A stretch of 64,000 bases of DNA from positions 153,032-217,031 of the forward strand of contig JAZRLM010000012.1 in assembly GCA_045646865.1 (NCBI GenBank), read 5' to 3'. Shown in pieces: positions 17,702 to 26,341 of the stretch. Each line of letters starts with the position of its first letter. The first letter of the stretch is position 1. A program made the position numbers and the translations under genes. Below the pieces are notes generated by a model. The model was not told the origin of the DNA and did no database searches. It saw only the letters and a list, made by a program, of their open reading frames with translations. The DNA comes from SIG440 sp045646865. Lineage in GTDB: Bacteria; Bacillota; Clostridia; Monoglobales; Monoglobaceae.

Positions 17702-20066
17702 ACAAAATAATCTCATTTAAATCGGAAATAATTTCTTTTGCCATATTTGCAATGTGGTTATGGCAGGTAAAGAAAAAGATTTGCGAAACAGAACCCGAAT
17801 TTTTAAGATATTCCTTTAAAAACTCCATTGTACTGCGGCAGCTTTCGTCGTCATACTGGGTAAGGATGTCATCAAGGAATAAAGGTACGGGATTGTGCTT
17901 TTCGGCAATAATATCGGTTGCCGCAAGACGCAGGGCAAGGTATACACGGTCTATTGCACCGGAGCTTAAGTATTTCCATTGATGAAAGCCCTCCTGCGCC
18001 GAGGCTCTTGCCTCCACACTCAAATCACGTGATACCAGAACGTCGCTGTATTTGCCGCCCGACATCATTTTAAGATATTCCCCTGTCTTTTTGCTAAGGT
18101 GTGAACCAAGCCCTTTGTTCATTTCACTTGACGCGGCATCCATAGCAGATGCTACAATTTCAAGAACTTTGTATCTTTCAGAATATTCGTTTAACTTATC
18201 GGCACATTCCTCAATTTGTGATGTTAGCTGATGCTCGCTGATTTCAGGAATGGAAATCTGACTTTGCAGTTCGCCAAGCTTATTACGCTTTTGTACAAGC
18301 TTTGATTTTGCATTATTAACATCAATATCAGCTTTGTCACTAACGGAAGTATTGGATATAAACTCATCAAGCTCAGCAATTTTATTTTTTACAAAGTCTT
18401 TGTTTGGGTTGGTTTCACCCAAAGCATTGCAAAGAATCTCAACCTCACGGTCAAGTGCCTCGGTTGCTGAAATTAAATCGTCGATTTCGTTAAATAAGGT
18501 GTTTGCATCATCAAAGGTGCTTACCTGACTTGCCTGTGAAATAAGCTCGGCAAATTGTTTTTTTAGTTGGTTGATTTCAGCGTTGGCGGCTGCAAAACGG
18601 CTGCTTTGCGCACCAACAGTTTTTTCACCCAATTCGTCAAGAGATGTACAACCGTAATATTTCAGTTTATTTGAAATATAGTATTCATATTCGGTACGTC
18701 GTTCATTCAGTTCCGCAAGAAGTTCGTCAAGGGTTTTGCTTGAAATACCTTCATAATAGAACGAAAGCATACGCAAAGTGTTTTCCACTTCCTGTCGGGC
18801 AAGCTGAACGGAGATTTTGTTTGAGATATTTTTGCCCGAGGCTTTGAACATCATATATGAAATAATCAATCCGATAATTCCCACACCTGCGCCAATATAA
18901 AACATTGATGGCAGAACCGCAATCAATACACCCCCTGCAATAATGGAGGCAATGCATACCCAAAGTGCAATGTTTTTGCCTTTTGTCTTTTCGGATACAA
19001 TTCGTGAATCCAGATTTGCTTTTGCACGGGCAACAGAGTTTTTGATGCATTGTTCGTCAGCGTCAAGCATATCCAGTCTTTTTTGACTGTCTAGAAGCCG
19101 TCCGTATTCGCTGTCTGAAATTACAGCATCGGAGGGGGGAGTGTCTGCTTGCGCATATCCTGCGGAAATTTTTGTCTTTAAATCTTTACCCTTGTGCAAC
19201 AAATCCTTTAAGGAATCAAGCGAAAGATTAAATCCTTTCAACTTGTCAAGAGTTTGTTCCTTATCGGACAGTTTTTCGAGAAGGGCGGTATATCCGCCAA
19301 GTGTATTTTTTGCAGAGTTAACTTTACTCAGGTTGTCTGCCATTTCAATTGCCGTCTCAAGTTCCGAAATTTCGTTTTTTATGTTGTTTATATCTGCCAT
19401 CAGGGTATGCTGGCTTTCGTTTTGTGCAATCAACTGTTCAAGAGAAATTTTTAGCTGTTCAAGTTGAGATTGGGCATTGACGAGCAACCCTTTTTTGCCA
19501 CTTTTGGAAACCAGCTCCTCACGGGCAGAATCAATTCGTGCTTTTATGGTGCTTTGTGAAATGTTTTCGTCACCTGACACCGAAAGATTTGCAATTCGCA
19601 TAGCAAGACTGTCACCGGAGCCTTCGGATGAAAAACCGCCAAAGCTGTCTATAAACACGCTGCGTTCAAATTCACCCTGTTCCATATCAAAAAAAATACG
19701 ACCCATTTCGCTTGAGGGTGGATATGACAGCTTTTCGCCTGTGCTTATGTTATAAACTGTGGTTTTGTCGGTTGCCGCAGTTTTTTTGAATTCCTTGTGG
19801 AGCCTGATTTGGGTGCCGTCACTCTCAAATTCAATTGCACCTGACATAGCCGAGCCGTTCCATGGCGCATATTTTCTTCGGGGATTTTTTGAAATATCGG
19901 TTCCCTTGGCTCCGCCCCCACCGTAAAACATCAGCTTGATAAATGACATCAGGGTTGATTTACCGTCTTCATTTTTGCCGAAAATCAGGTTAAAACCGGG
20001 CTTAAAGTCAATGGCGCGTCCTGAAAATTTGCCAAAGCCTTCAATGTCAAATCTTTTAATTATCAC
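17700..20066 (-). CDS. YhaN-like AAA ATPase (SbcC/RecN-type coiled-coil protein)
   Basis: SMC/Rad50-type ATPase that probably works with the phosphoesterase encoded just upstream in DNA end processing. Residues 1-40 give IIKRFDIEGFGKFSGR and the Walker A FGKNEDGKST. Coiled coils flank the centre, and Walker B is VPLFLDDILTQYDD near residue 735. Unlike SbcC, the middle (about 365-405) holds two strongly hydrophobic segments that look like a membrane hairpin, as in B. subtilis YhaN. 788 residues. Its start overlaps the upstream gene by 11 bases. Confidence 0.82.
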   Translation of the reverse strand: MIIKRFDIEGFGKFSGRAIDFKPGFNLIFGKNEDGKSTLMSFIKLMFYGGGGAKGTDISKNPRRKYAPWNGSAMSGAIEFESDGTQIRLHKEFKKTAATDKTTVYNISTGEKLSYPPSSEMGRIFFDMEQGEFERSVFIDSFGGFSSEGSGDSLAMRIANLSVSGDENISQSTIKARIDSAREELVSKSGKKGLLVNAQSQLEQLKISLEQLIAQNESQHTLMADINNIKNEISELETAIEMADNLSKVNSAKNTLGGYTALLEKLSDKEQTLDKLKGFNLSLDSLKDLLHKGKDLKTKISAGYAQADTPPSDAVISDSEYGRLLDSQKRLDMLDADEQCIKNSVARAKANLDSRIVSEKTKGKNIALWVCIASIIAGGVLIAVLPSMFYIGAGVGIIGLIISYMMFKASGKNISNKISVQLARQEVENTLRMLSFYYEGISSKTLDELLAELNERRTEYEYYISNKLKYYGCTSLDELGEKTVGAQSSRFAAANAEINQLKKQFAELISQASQVSTFDDANTLFNEIDDLISATEALDREVEILCNALGETNPNKDFVKNKIAELDEFISNTSVSDKADIDVNNAKSKLVQKRNKLGELQSQISIPEISEHQLTSQIEECADKLNEYSERYKVLEIVASAMDAASSEMNKGLGSHLSKKTGEYLKMMSGGKYSDVLVSRDLSVEARASAQEGFHQWKYLSSGAIDRVYLALRLAATDIIAEKHNPVPLFLDDILTQYDDESCRSTMEFLKEYLKNSGSVSQIFFFTCHNHIANMAKEIISDLNEIIL

Positions 20067-21183
20067 CCAAAGTCACCTCTCTTTCAAAAGCCTTCAGACC
20101 AAGGCGCAGAGCTTTGATATAAAGGTCTTTATCGGCATCATCTGCACTATTCTGCATTTCAAGTAGCTTCTGAACAAAAATACCACGGAAGGAGCTTTCG
20201 GATGCTAATGCTGAAATGTTTTTAAGGTCGGTTTCGGTCTTATCATACACTCGTATGTATGTGACCTCGTCTTTTACAGCGCATTCTATTCGGGAAATAT
20301 CAGGGGTAAAATCTGTGCTTACAGTTCCGCACAGAGAAATACGGTACAGATTATTCCTGTAGCCGTCAGAATATTTTTCTTTTATATAAGAAATTATTTT
20401 TGCAGATATTTGATTAGTGGTTTCACAGCCAGATATATCAAGGGTATCAATAATATATTTTCGGGTTGAAAGCTCAGTATATACGAGATTGCATTTGCCT
20501 TTTTCAATTGTGCCTACATATACACCGCGACTGCCATCTTCGTCAAAGCCTCTGCCGTCGGGGCATCCGCAGTAGGAATAAAATGTCTTGCCTGATTTTT
20601 GTATTTCGCTGCGTTTGTGAACGTGACCAAGGGCAAGATAGTCAAAACCGCTAGTTTCAACGGAATTTACCGGGATAGGGTTATATTCGCTTTCTCCGAG
20701 GGCTGATACGGTTTGTCCGTGCAGAACGCACAGATTAATCATATTTTCGCTAAGAGAGAGGTTGGAGCTAAGCTGCGGAATTCTTTCAAATCTGTCGGTA
20801 AATGCCGCGCCAAAAAGTCTTACATTCTTTTCTTCAAAGTCATAGTATTCCATAAAAGAGGTAAAAATAATGACGTTATCGGGAAACTTGTTTTTAAGCC
20901 ACACCGAACCGGGACAAACATAATCGTGGTTTCCGGGAGTGATAGCTATAACCGTATCGGGAATTTGTGACATAGCCTCAATTATTTCTTCCGAGGTTTC
21001 GTTGTCGGGGAAGGGAGTGTCAAAAAGGTCACCTGCAATCAGTAAAAAATCTATTTTTTCTTCTTTGCAAACGTTGACAACCTTAATAAAAGTGTTCTTA
21101 AGTTCTGCCCGACCTGAACTGATACCAGACCGCGAAGATCCTATATGAAAATCTCCTGTGTGAAGAATTTTTACACCTGCCAT
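20056..21183 (-). CDS. YhaO/SbcD-like metallophosphoesterase (DNA repair nuclease)
   Basis: Calcineurin-like phosphoesterase with the metal-binding motifs GDFHIG (residues 9-14), AGDLFD, GNHDY and GHVHKR in the order of Mre11/SbcD nucleases. 375 residues, with a C-terminal capping region. AAGGAGGGA before the ATG at 21183 decides the start; the 11-codon longer frame lacks one. The pair with the ATPase gene is transcribed together, and the two products likely form a Mre11-Rad50-like complex. Confidence 0.85.
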   Translation of the reverse strand: MAGVKILHTGDFHIGSSRSGISSGRAELKNTFIKVVNVCKEEKIDFLLIAGDLFDTPFPDNETSEEIIEAMSQIPDTVIAITPGNHDYVCPGSVWLKNKFPDNVIIFTSFMEYYDFEEKNVRLFGAAFTDRFERIPQLSSNLSLSENMINLCVLHGQTVSALGESEYNPIPVNSVETSGFDYLALGHVHKRSEIQKSGKTFYSYCGCPDGRGFDEDGSRGVYVGTIEKGKCNLVYTELSTRKYIIDTLDISGCETTNQISAKIISYIKEKYSDGYRNNLYRISLCGTVSTDFTPDISRIECAVKDEVTYIRVYDKTETDLKNISALASESSFRGIFVQKLLEMQNSADDADKDLYIKALRLGLKAFEREVTLGDN

Positions 21184-21278
21184 AACAGCAATCCCTCCTT
21201 GTGCAAACTTATTCATTTTAAGTATAGCATAAAGGAATAAAAATTACAAGATTATGGGAAGATAAATATAAAAACCGA

Positions 21279-21307
21279 TTGACATAATTGTGGTATTATG
21301 TTACAAT
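21279..21307 (+). promoter_or_regulatory. Promoter of the ATP synthase operon
   Basis: A consensus TTGACA, a 17 bp spacer and TACAAT, about 85 bp upstream of atpI. Confidence 0.8.
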
Positions 21308-21393
21308 TAACACAATATATGGTAAAATGAGGGTAATTTGGTGTGATAAGAATTTTACTATGTATAAAATGATTTTTCAGAAAGGGGAAGATT

Positions 21394-21798
21394 ATGACAA
21401 AGGCGAACAGTATTGTAAAGAAAGAAACAAAATATATCGCGTACTTTTCGGCAATTTTAAGTGTGCTTATGCAGTCAGTAGTTCTCCTTATCGGAAAATG
21501 GAATTATACCGTTCTTTTGGGTAATTTACTTTCGCTGGCTGTTGGAATCCTTAATTTTTATTTTATGGGGTTATCGGTGCAGAAAGCGGTTGATATGGAG
21601 CAGGCCGATGCTGCCAGACTTATGAGGGCATCGCAGGGTATAAGGAATGTTGCTGTGTTTGCAATAGTTGCGGCAGGCGTGTTAATGCCGTGGTTTAATA
21701 CTGTTGCGGTTATTTTGCCGGTATTTTTTACGAGAGCTGCGGTTGCTTTTAGGCCTCTCATAAAAGAAAAGGAGAAGAAGGAAGTGACAGAAAAATGA
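21394..21798 (+). CDS. atpI: AtpI-like assembly protein of the ATP synthase operon
   Basis: A 134-residue membrane protein with four hydrophobic helices (about 14-34, 38-58, 85-100, 103-118) and charged ends. AtpI proteins help assemble the c-ring and may carry Mg2+ or Na+. Sequence conservation is low, so the call rests on topology and on its place as first gene before atpB. AAAGGGGAAG precedes the ATG. The stop overlaps the atpB start (ATGA). Confidence 0.75.
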   Translation: MTKANSIVKKETKYIAYFSAILSVLMQSVVLLIGKWNYTVLLGNLLSLAVGILNFYFMGLSVQKAVDMEQADAARLMRASQGIRNVAVFAIVAAGVLMPWFNTVAVILPVFFTRAAVAFRPLIKEKEKKEVTEK

Positions 21799-22685
21799 AT
21801 CGTATGACCCGTCGGTTTAAGTTGATTGATGTGCTTTATATTATAATGATGATTCTGCCGGTGCTTTTGTGCATTGTTCTCAAAATTCTCACAACACCCC
21901 CGTCAAGCGGTATCAGCATATCGGGCGCAAGAATTTATTTCACGGTTCCAATGCCTATTCAGAATCTGCCCGTAACAGAATCACAGATTCATTCTGCGGC
22001 GGTTATTGTTTCAATATTGTTTCTGTGCTTGTATCTTACACACGGGATAGATAAAGGTGTTTGGCTGAAAAGACACCATTTTGCGGAGCTTATTGTCGAA
22101 AGGTCGTTTGCACTTGTTGACGGAAATATGGGTAAATATTTTCATGCGTTTGCACCGTTTATTGCGGCGATACTGGGACTTTCGGCATTTTCAAGTTTGA
22201 TAACTCTTTTTGGTCTGTATGCACCCACTTCTGATATAAATGTAGTGGCAGGCTGGGCAATTTTAGTATTTGTTCTTATAACATATTACAAAATGAAGTG
22301 CGGACCGTTGGAATATATAAAGAGTTTTGCAAATCCTGTGCTGATGGCACCGCTTAATGTAATCAGCGAAATTGCAACTCCGGTTTCAATGGCTTTCCGT
22401 CATTACGGCAATGTGTTGTCAGGCTCGGTTATATCAGTTCTTCTTGCTGCAGGGCTGCAGGGCTTGTCCAATATGATATTTGGTGCATTGCCGGGATTTT
22501 TGGGAGAGTTCCCGTTTTTGCAGGTTGGTATTCCTGCAGTATTATCAATTTACTTTGACATATTCAGCGGATGTTTGCAGGCATATATTTTTGCAATGCT
22601 TACAATGCTGTATATTTCGGGGGGATTTCCTCTCGACCTTTATCAGGAAAGAAAAGCAAAAAAAGCACTCAGGTGCAAAAATTAA
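21795..22685 (+). CDS. atpB: F0F1 ATP synthase subunit a
   Basis: Stator subunit of F0 that forms the ion half-channels beside the c-ring. Six or so helices. The essential Arg sits in AFRHYGNVLSGSV near residue 200, in the family motif RxxGN. It is 296 residues, slightly long because of an N-terminal periplasmic loop with SSGISISGARIYF. The start overlaps atpI by 4 bases. Confidence 0.92.
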   Translation: MNRMTRRFKLIDVLYIIMMILPVLLCIVLKILTTPPSSGISISGARIYFTVPMPIQNLPVTESQIHSAAVIVSILFLCLYLTHGIDKGVWLKRHHFAELIVERSFALVDGNMGKYFHAFAPFIAAILGLSAFSSLITLFGLYAPTSDINVVAGWAILVFVLITYYKMKCGPLEYIKSFANPVLMAPLNVISEIATPVSMAFRHYGNVLSGSVISVLLAAGLQGLSNMIFGALPGFLGEFPFLQVGIPAVLSIYFDIFSGCLQAYIFAMLTMLYISGGFPLDLYQERKAKKALRCKN

Positions 22686-22700
22686 GTGGAGGTATTTTTT

Positions 22701-22982
22701 ATGGAAATCGCAATCAGTATTATTTTGGGATGTTGTGCACTTGGCGCAGGTACAGCTATGATAGCAGGTATCGGCCCCGGTATTGGTGAAGGTAACGCTG
22801 TTGCAAAGGCTTGTGAAGCAATCGGAAGACAGCCGGAGTGCAAAGGTGACGTAACTACAACTATGCTTATGGGTTGTGCTATTGCAGAAACAACAGGTCT
22901 TTATGCACTTGTTATTGCAATTCTGCTTTTGTTTGTTACTCCAGGTATGTTCGTTAATATACTTATGAACGCAATTGGTTAA
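22701..22982 (+). CDS. atpE: F0F1 ATP synthase subunit c, with two-carboxylate ion site
   Basis: Ring-forming rotor subunit, 93 residues, two helices joined by the polar loop GRQPE (42-46). Helix 1 contains MIAGIGPGIGEGNA with Glu30; helix 2 contains AIAETTGLY with Glu63, Thr64 and Tyr68. In Na+-dependent c-rings, a Gln or Glu in helix 1, Glu, Ser/Thr and Tyr in helix 2 bind Na+; the Glu/Glu pair was described in Fusobacterium nucleatum. The pattern therefore indicates Na+ coupling (inference). The ATG at 22701 is preceded by GGAGGT; a GTG 15 bases earlier overlaps that RBS and is not the start. Confidence 0.94.
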   Translation: MEIAISIILGCCALGAGTAMIAGIGPGIGEGNAVAKACEAIGRQPECKGDVTTTMLMGCAIAETTGLYALVIAILLLFVTPGMFVNILMNAIG

Positions 22983-23000
22983 GACGGAGAGGAAAATATT

Positions 23001-23504
23001 ATGCAAACGTTAGAAGTTATTTCTGTCAATTTTTGGCAGATAGTGATTTCACTGTTGAATCTGCTTATCCTTTTTCTTTTGTTCAAAAAGTTCCTTTTTA
23101 AGCCTGTTAATAATATGCTCAATAAACGTCAGGCGGAGATTGATGAACGTTATGGCGCGGCAGATGAAGCAAAGCGTGCTGCCGAAGAGGACAGACTTTT
23201 CTGGGACGAAAAAATCGGAACAGTTAAGGAAGAGACCGATAAAATGATGGAAAAAGCTCAGAATAACGCAAAACGTCAGGGCGATGCGATTATAACAAAG
23301 GCAAAGGAACAAGCCGATGGCATAATCCGTCAGGCAGAAACTCAGGCGCAGCTTGAAATGAAAAAGGCAGAGGAAGGTATCAAGAAAGAAATTGTCGAGG
23401 TATCTACCGCTCTTGCCAACAAATTGTTGGAGCGTGAAATTAAGCCTGAGGACCATCGCAGCTTGATTGATTCATTTATTGAGAAAATAGGTGATGAAGA
23501 ATGA
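23001..23504 (+). CDS. atpF: F0F1 ATP synthase subunit b
   Basis: Peripheral-stalk subunit. One N-terminal membrane helix (NFWQIVISLLNLLILFLLFK, about residues 10-29) leads into a long charged helix rich in Ala, Glu, Lys and Arg that dimerises and contacts delta. 167 residues. GGAGAGG precedes the ATG, and the stop overlaps atpH by 4 bases. Confidence 0.92.
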   Translation: MQTLEVISVNFWQIVISLLNLLILFLLFKKFLFKPVNNMLNKRQAEIDERYGAADEAKRAAEEDRLFWDEKIGTVKEETDKMMEKAQNNAKRQGDAIITKAKEQADGIIRQAETQAQLEMKKAEEGIKKEIVEVSTALANKLLEREIKPEDHRSLIDSFIEKIGDEE

Positions 23505-24031
23505 GTGGAGTAAGCAGTGAGTATGCACAGGCATTGTTTATGCTTGCAATGGAGAAGAATTCAGGAGAAAAATTTGAAAAGGCATTGGATCTAGTTACAG
23601 ATGCTTTTGCGGAGAACCCAATGTATATGGAGTTTCTTGAATCCCCCGGTATTCCTCTCAGCGAAAGGCTGGGAGCGATTGAGAGCGCTTTTTCTGCTGC
23701 CTTACCGAGAGATGTACTGTCTTTTTTGAAGCTTCTTTGCGAGAAAAGATATATTGCACAGTTTAACGACTGTGTGGTGCAGTATAAAGCATTGCTCAAC
23801 GAAGTGAATAGTGTTTCAACTGCAAGTGTTACAAGTGCTGTTGAACTCAGCGAACAAGAGAAAAATGCGCTAAAAGAGAAACTAGAAAGTTTGAGCGGAC
23901 ATACGGTAGTGATTGAATATACCGTTGACCCCTCAATACTGGGCGGCTTGATTGTCGAAATAGACGGCAAAGTTATGGATTCAAGCCTTCAAAAACATCT
24001 TAAAGATGTAAAGGATGTGATCAGCAGATGA
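23501..24031 (+). CDS. atpH: F0F1 ATP synthase subunit delta
   Basis: Stalk subunit that links F1 alpha to the b dimer. 176 residues, with an N-terminal helical bundle (EYAQALFMLAMEKN) and the C-terminal motif PSILGGLIVEIDGKVMDSSL that is diagnostic of the family. It overlaps both neighbours by 4 bases. Confidence 0.92.
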   Translation: MSGVSSEYAQALFMLAMEKNSGEKFEKALDLVTDAFAENPMYMEFLESPGIPLSERLGAIESAFSAALPRDVLSFLKLLCEKRYIAQFNDCVVQYKALLNEVNSVSTASVTSAVELSEQEKNALKEKLESLSGHTVVIEYTVDPSILGGLIVEIDGKVMDSSLQKHLKDVKDVISR

Positions 24032-25521
24032 GTACAAGACCTGATGAAATCAGTCAGATTATTAAACAGCAAATTGAAAATTATGAATCAAAGATTGAAA
24101 TGCAGGAGACCGGTACTGTAATTCTTGTAGGTGACGGAATTGCACGAGTTTACGGATTGAGAGCCTGTATGTCAAGTGAGCTTCTTGAATTCGAGGACGG
24201 AAGTTATGGTATGGCACAGAACCTTGAAAGCGAAACGGTTGCCGTTGCACTTTTGTCGGACACAAACGACATTCACGAGGGTACAAAGGTACGCCGTACA
24301 GGCAAGGTAGTGTCTGTTCCGGTTGGCGATGCCCTCCTTGGCAGAGTTGTTGATGCTCTTGGTCAGCCTATTGACGGCAAGGGACCTATTACAACAACCG
24401 AGACAAGACCTATTGAATCTGAAGCTCCCGGAATTATTGAAAGAAAGAGTGTATCTGTTCCTATGCAGACAGGAATCAAGGCTATTGACAGTATGATACC
24501 TATCGGTCGCGGTCAGAGAGAACTTATTATAGGCGACAGACAGACAGGTAAAACCGAAATTGCTATTGATACAATTATCAACCAGAAAAATACTGATGTT
24601 ATCTGTATTTATGTTGCAATTGGTCAGAAGAATACATCTGTCGTTCAGCTTGCAAACGAGCTTACAAACGCAGGCGCAATGGAGTATACAATTATAGTAT
24701 CTGCTTCTGCGTCAGAAACGGCACCACTTCAGTATGTTGCACCATACTCGGGCTGTGCTATGGCAGAGTATTTTATGCAACAGGGCAAGGATGTGCTTAT
24801 CATTTATGATGATTTGTCAAAGCACGCAATCGCTTATCGTGCACTGTCTCTTTTGATTCGTCGTCCACCCGGACGTGAGGCATATCCCGGAGATGTATTT
24901 TATCTCCACTCAAGATTGCTTGAAAGAGCGGCATGTGTTGCTCCTGAATACGGCGGTGGCTCAATTACGGCACTTCCTATTATTGAAACTCAGGCGGGCG
25001 ATGTTTCGGCATATATTCCGACCAATGTTATTTCCATAACAGACGGACAGATATTCCTTGAAACAGAGCTTTTCCACGCAGGTATTATGCCGGCTATCAA
25101 CCCTGGTATTTCGGTAAGCCGTGTTGGTGGTTCTGCACAGCTTAAAGCAATGAAAAAGGTTTCGGGCGAATTGAAACTTCTTTATGCTCAGTACAGAGAA
25201 CTGCAGTCTTTTGCACAGTTCGGCAGCGACCTTGATGAGGATACAAAGAACCGTCTTGCTCTTGGTGAGAGAATTGTTGAAGTTCTGAAACAGAAGAAGA
25301 ATTCACCTGTTCGCGTAGGTTGTCAGGTTGCAATAGTGTATGCTGTTATTAACGGCTACCTTAACGATGTTCCAGTAAATAAGGTTGCAGATTATGAAAA
25401 GAGACTTTCTGATTTGCTTGAGACAGAGTATCAAGGTCTTCTTGAAAGATTTGAAAGTAATTTCTGCGACGATGAAGATATTGAAATGCTTAAAGAGGCA
25501 CTTGACCAGATGAGAGGATAA
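24028..25521 (+). CDS. atpA: F0F1 ATP synthase subunit alpha
   Basis: Non-catalytic nucleotide-binding subunit of the F1 hexamer. P-loop GDRQTGKT at about residues 170-177, arginine finger region in PAINPGISVSRVGGSAQ, and the signature segment ALSLLIRRPPGREAYPGDVFYLHSRLLER. 497 residues, full length. It overlaps atpH by 4 bases. Confidence 0.97.
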   Translation: MSTRPDEISQIIKQQIENYESKIEMQETGTVILVGDGIARVYGLRACMSSELLEFEDGSYGMAQNLESETVAVALLSDTNDIHEGTKVRRTGKVVSVPVGDALLGRVVDALGQPIDGKGPITTTETRPIESEAPGIIERKSVSVPMQTGIKAIDSMIPIGRGQRELIIGDRQTGKTEIAIDTIINQKNTDVICIYVAIGQKNTSVVQLANELTNAGAMEYTIIVSASASETAPLQYVAPYSGCAMAEYFMQQGKDVLIIYDDLSKHAIAYRALSLLIRRPPGREAYPGDVFYLHSRLLERAACVAPEYGGGSITALPIIETQAGDVSAYIPTNVISITDGQIFLETELFHAGIMPAINPGISVSRVGGSAQLKAMKKVSGELKLLYAQYRELQSFAQFGSDLDEDTKNRLALGERIVEVLKQKKNSPVRVGCQVAIVYAVINGYLNDVPVNKVADYEKRLSDLLETEYQGLLERFESNFCDDEDIEMLKEALDQMRG

Positions 25522-25525
25522 GGAT

Positions 25526-26329
25526 ATGGGTGTAGATATTAAAAGCTTGAAAACCCGCATCAAAAGCGTGGATTCAACATTGCATCTTACAAAGGCGATG
25601 GGGCTTGTAGCATCTGCCAAAATACGCAGCGCGACCATTGCGATGAACAAAAGCCGTCAGTATTCCGGTGCAATTGACGATACCATTGCGATGCTGTCAT
25701 CGGCAAAATCCTGCGAAAGCAGCGAATATATGCGTGCAGGAGCGGCAGGCAAGGTGTGTCTTATTGTGGTTGCCGGAGACAGAGGTCTTGCGGGCGATTA
25801 CAACTCCAATATTTTCAAACTTGCCGAGACGGAAAAAGCTGAAAAGATTATTCCTATCGGCAAACGCACCTGCGAAAGATACGGACAGGAAATCGATAAA
25901 ACAGAAGGCTTTTCGTATAATGATGCAATTGCTCTTGCAAAAACCATTTGTGCAGAGTTCAAAGAAGGAAAGTACGAAAAAGTTGGAATTGTTTCGACTA
26001 AGTACGTTTCGATGATGACGCAGACCCCAACAATTGATTGGGTGTTGCCTCTTGAAAAGACCGAGAGAAAGTCGAAAGCAGAAATTATCTACGAGCCAGA
26101 CGAGAAGACAATTCTTGAAGCGGTTATCGAAGAATATATTGCAGGTAAGATAGTTGCATCGGCAAGAGAAAGCTTTGCCTGCGAAGTGGTTGCAAGACGT
26201 TTTGCTATGGATAATGCGGGCAAGAATGCCGGCAAGATGATTGAAGAACTGACACTTGAATATAACCGTGCAAGACAGGGTGCAATCACGCAGGAAATTA
26301 CAGAAATCGTAGCCGGAAGCGGCGCATAA
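25526..26329 (+). CDS. atpG: F0F1 ATP synthase subunit gamma
   Basis: Central rotor shaft. The N-terminal helix holds LKTRIKSVDSTLHLTKAMGL and the C-terminal helix ends with EYNRARQGAITQEITEIVAG, both of which form the coiled coil in F1. 267 residues, a little shorter than average (about 285). It starts 4 bases after atpA, with GAGAGGATAAGGAT as RBS. Confidence 0.94.
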   Translation: MGVDIKSLKTRIKSVDSTLHLTKAMGLVASAKIRSATIAMNKSRQYSGAIDDTIAMLSSAKSCESSEYMRAGAAGKVCLIVVAGDRGLAGDYNSNIFKLAETEKAEKIIPIGKRTCERYGQEIDKTEGFSYNDAIALAKTICAEFKEGKYEKVGIVSTKYVSMMTQTPTIDWVLPLEKTERKSKAEIIYEPDEKTILEAVIEEYIAGKIVASARESFACEVVARRFAMDNAGKNAGKMIEELTLEYNRARQGAITQEITEIVAGSGA

Positions 26330-26341
26330 GGAGAGTGTATC

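Noticed and set aside
22545..23006. 153-residue Cys-rich frame antisense to atpE
   Set aside because: It is the complement of atpE and atpB ends; repeated Cys/Asn reflects the coding bias of the other strand.
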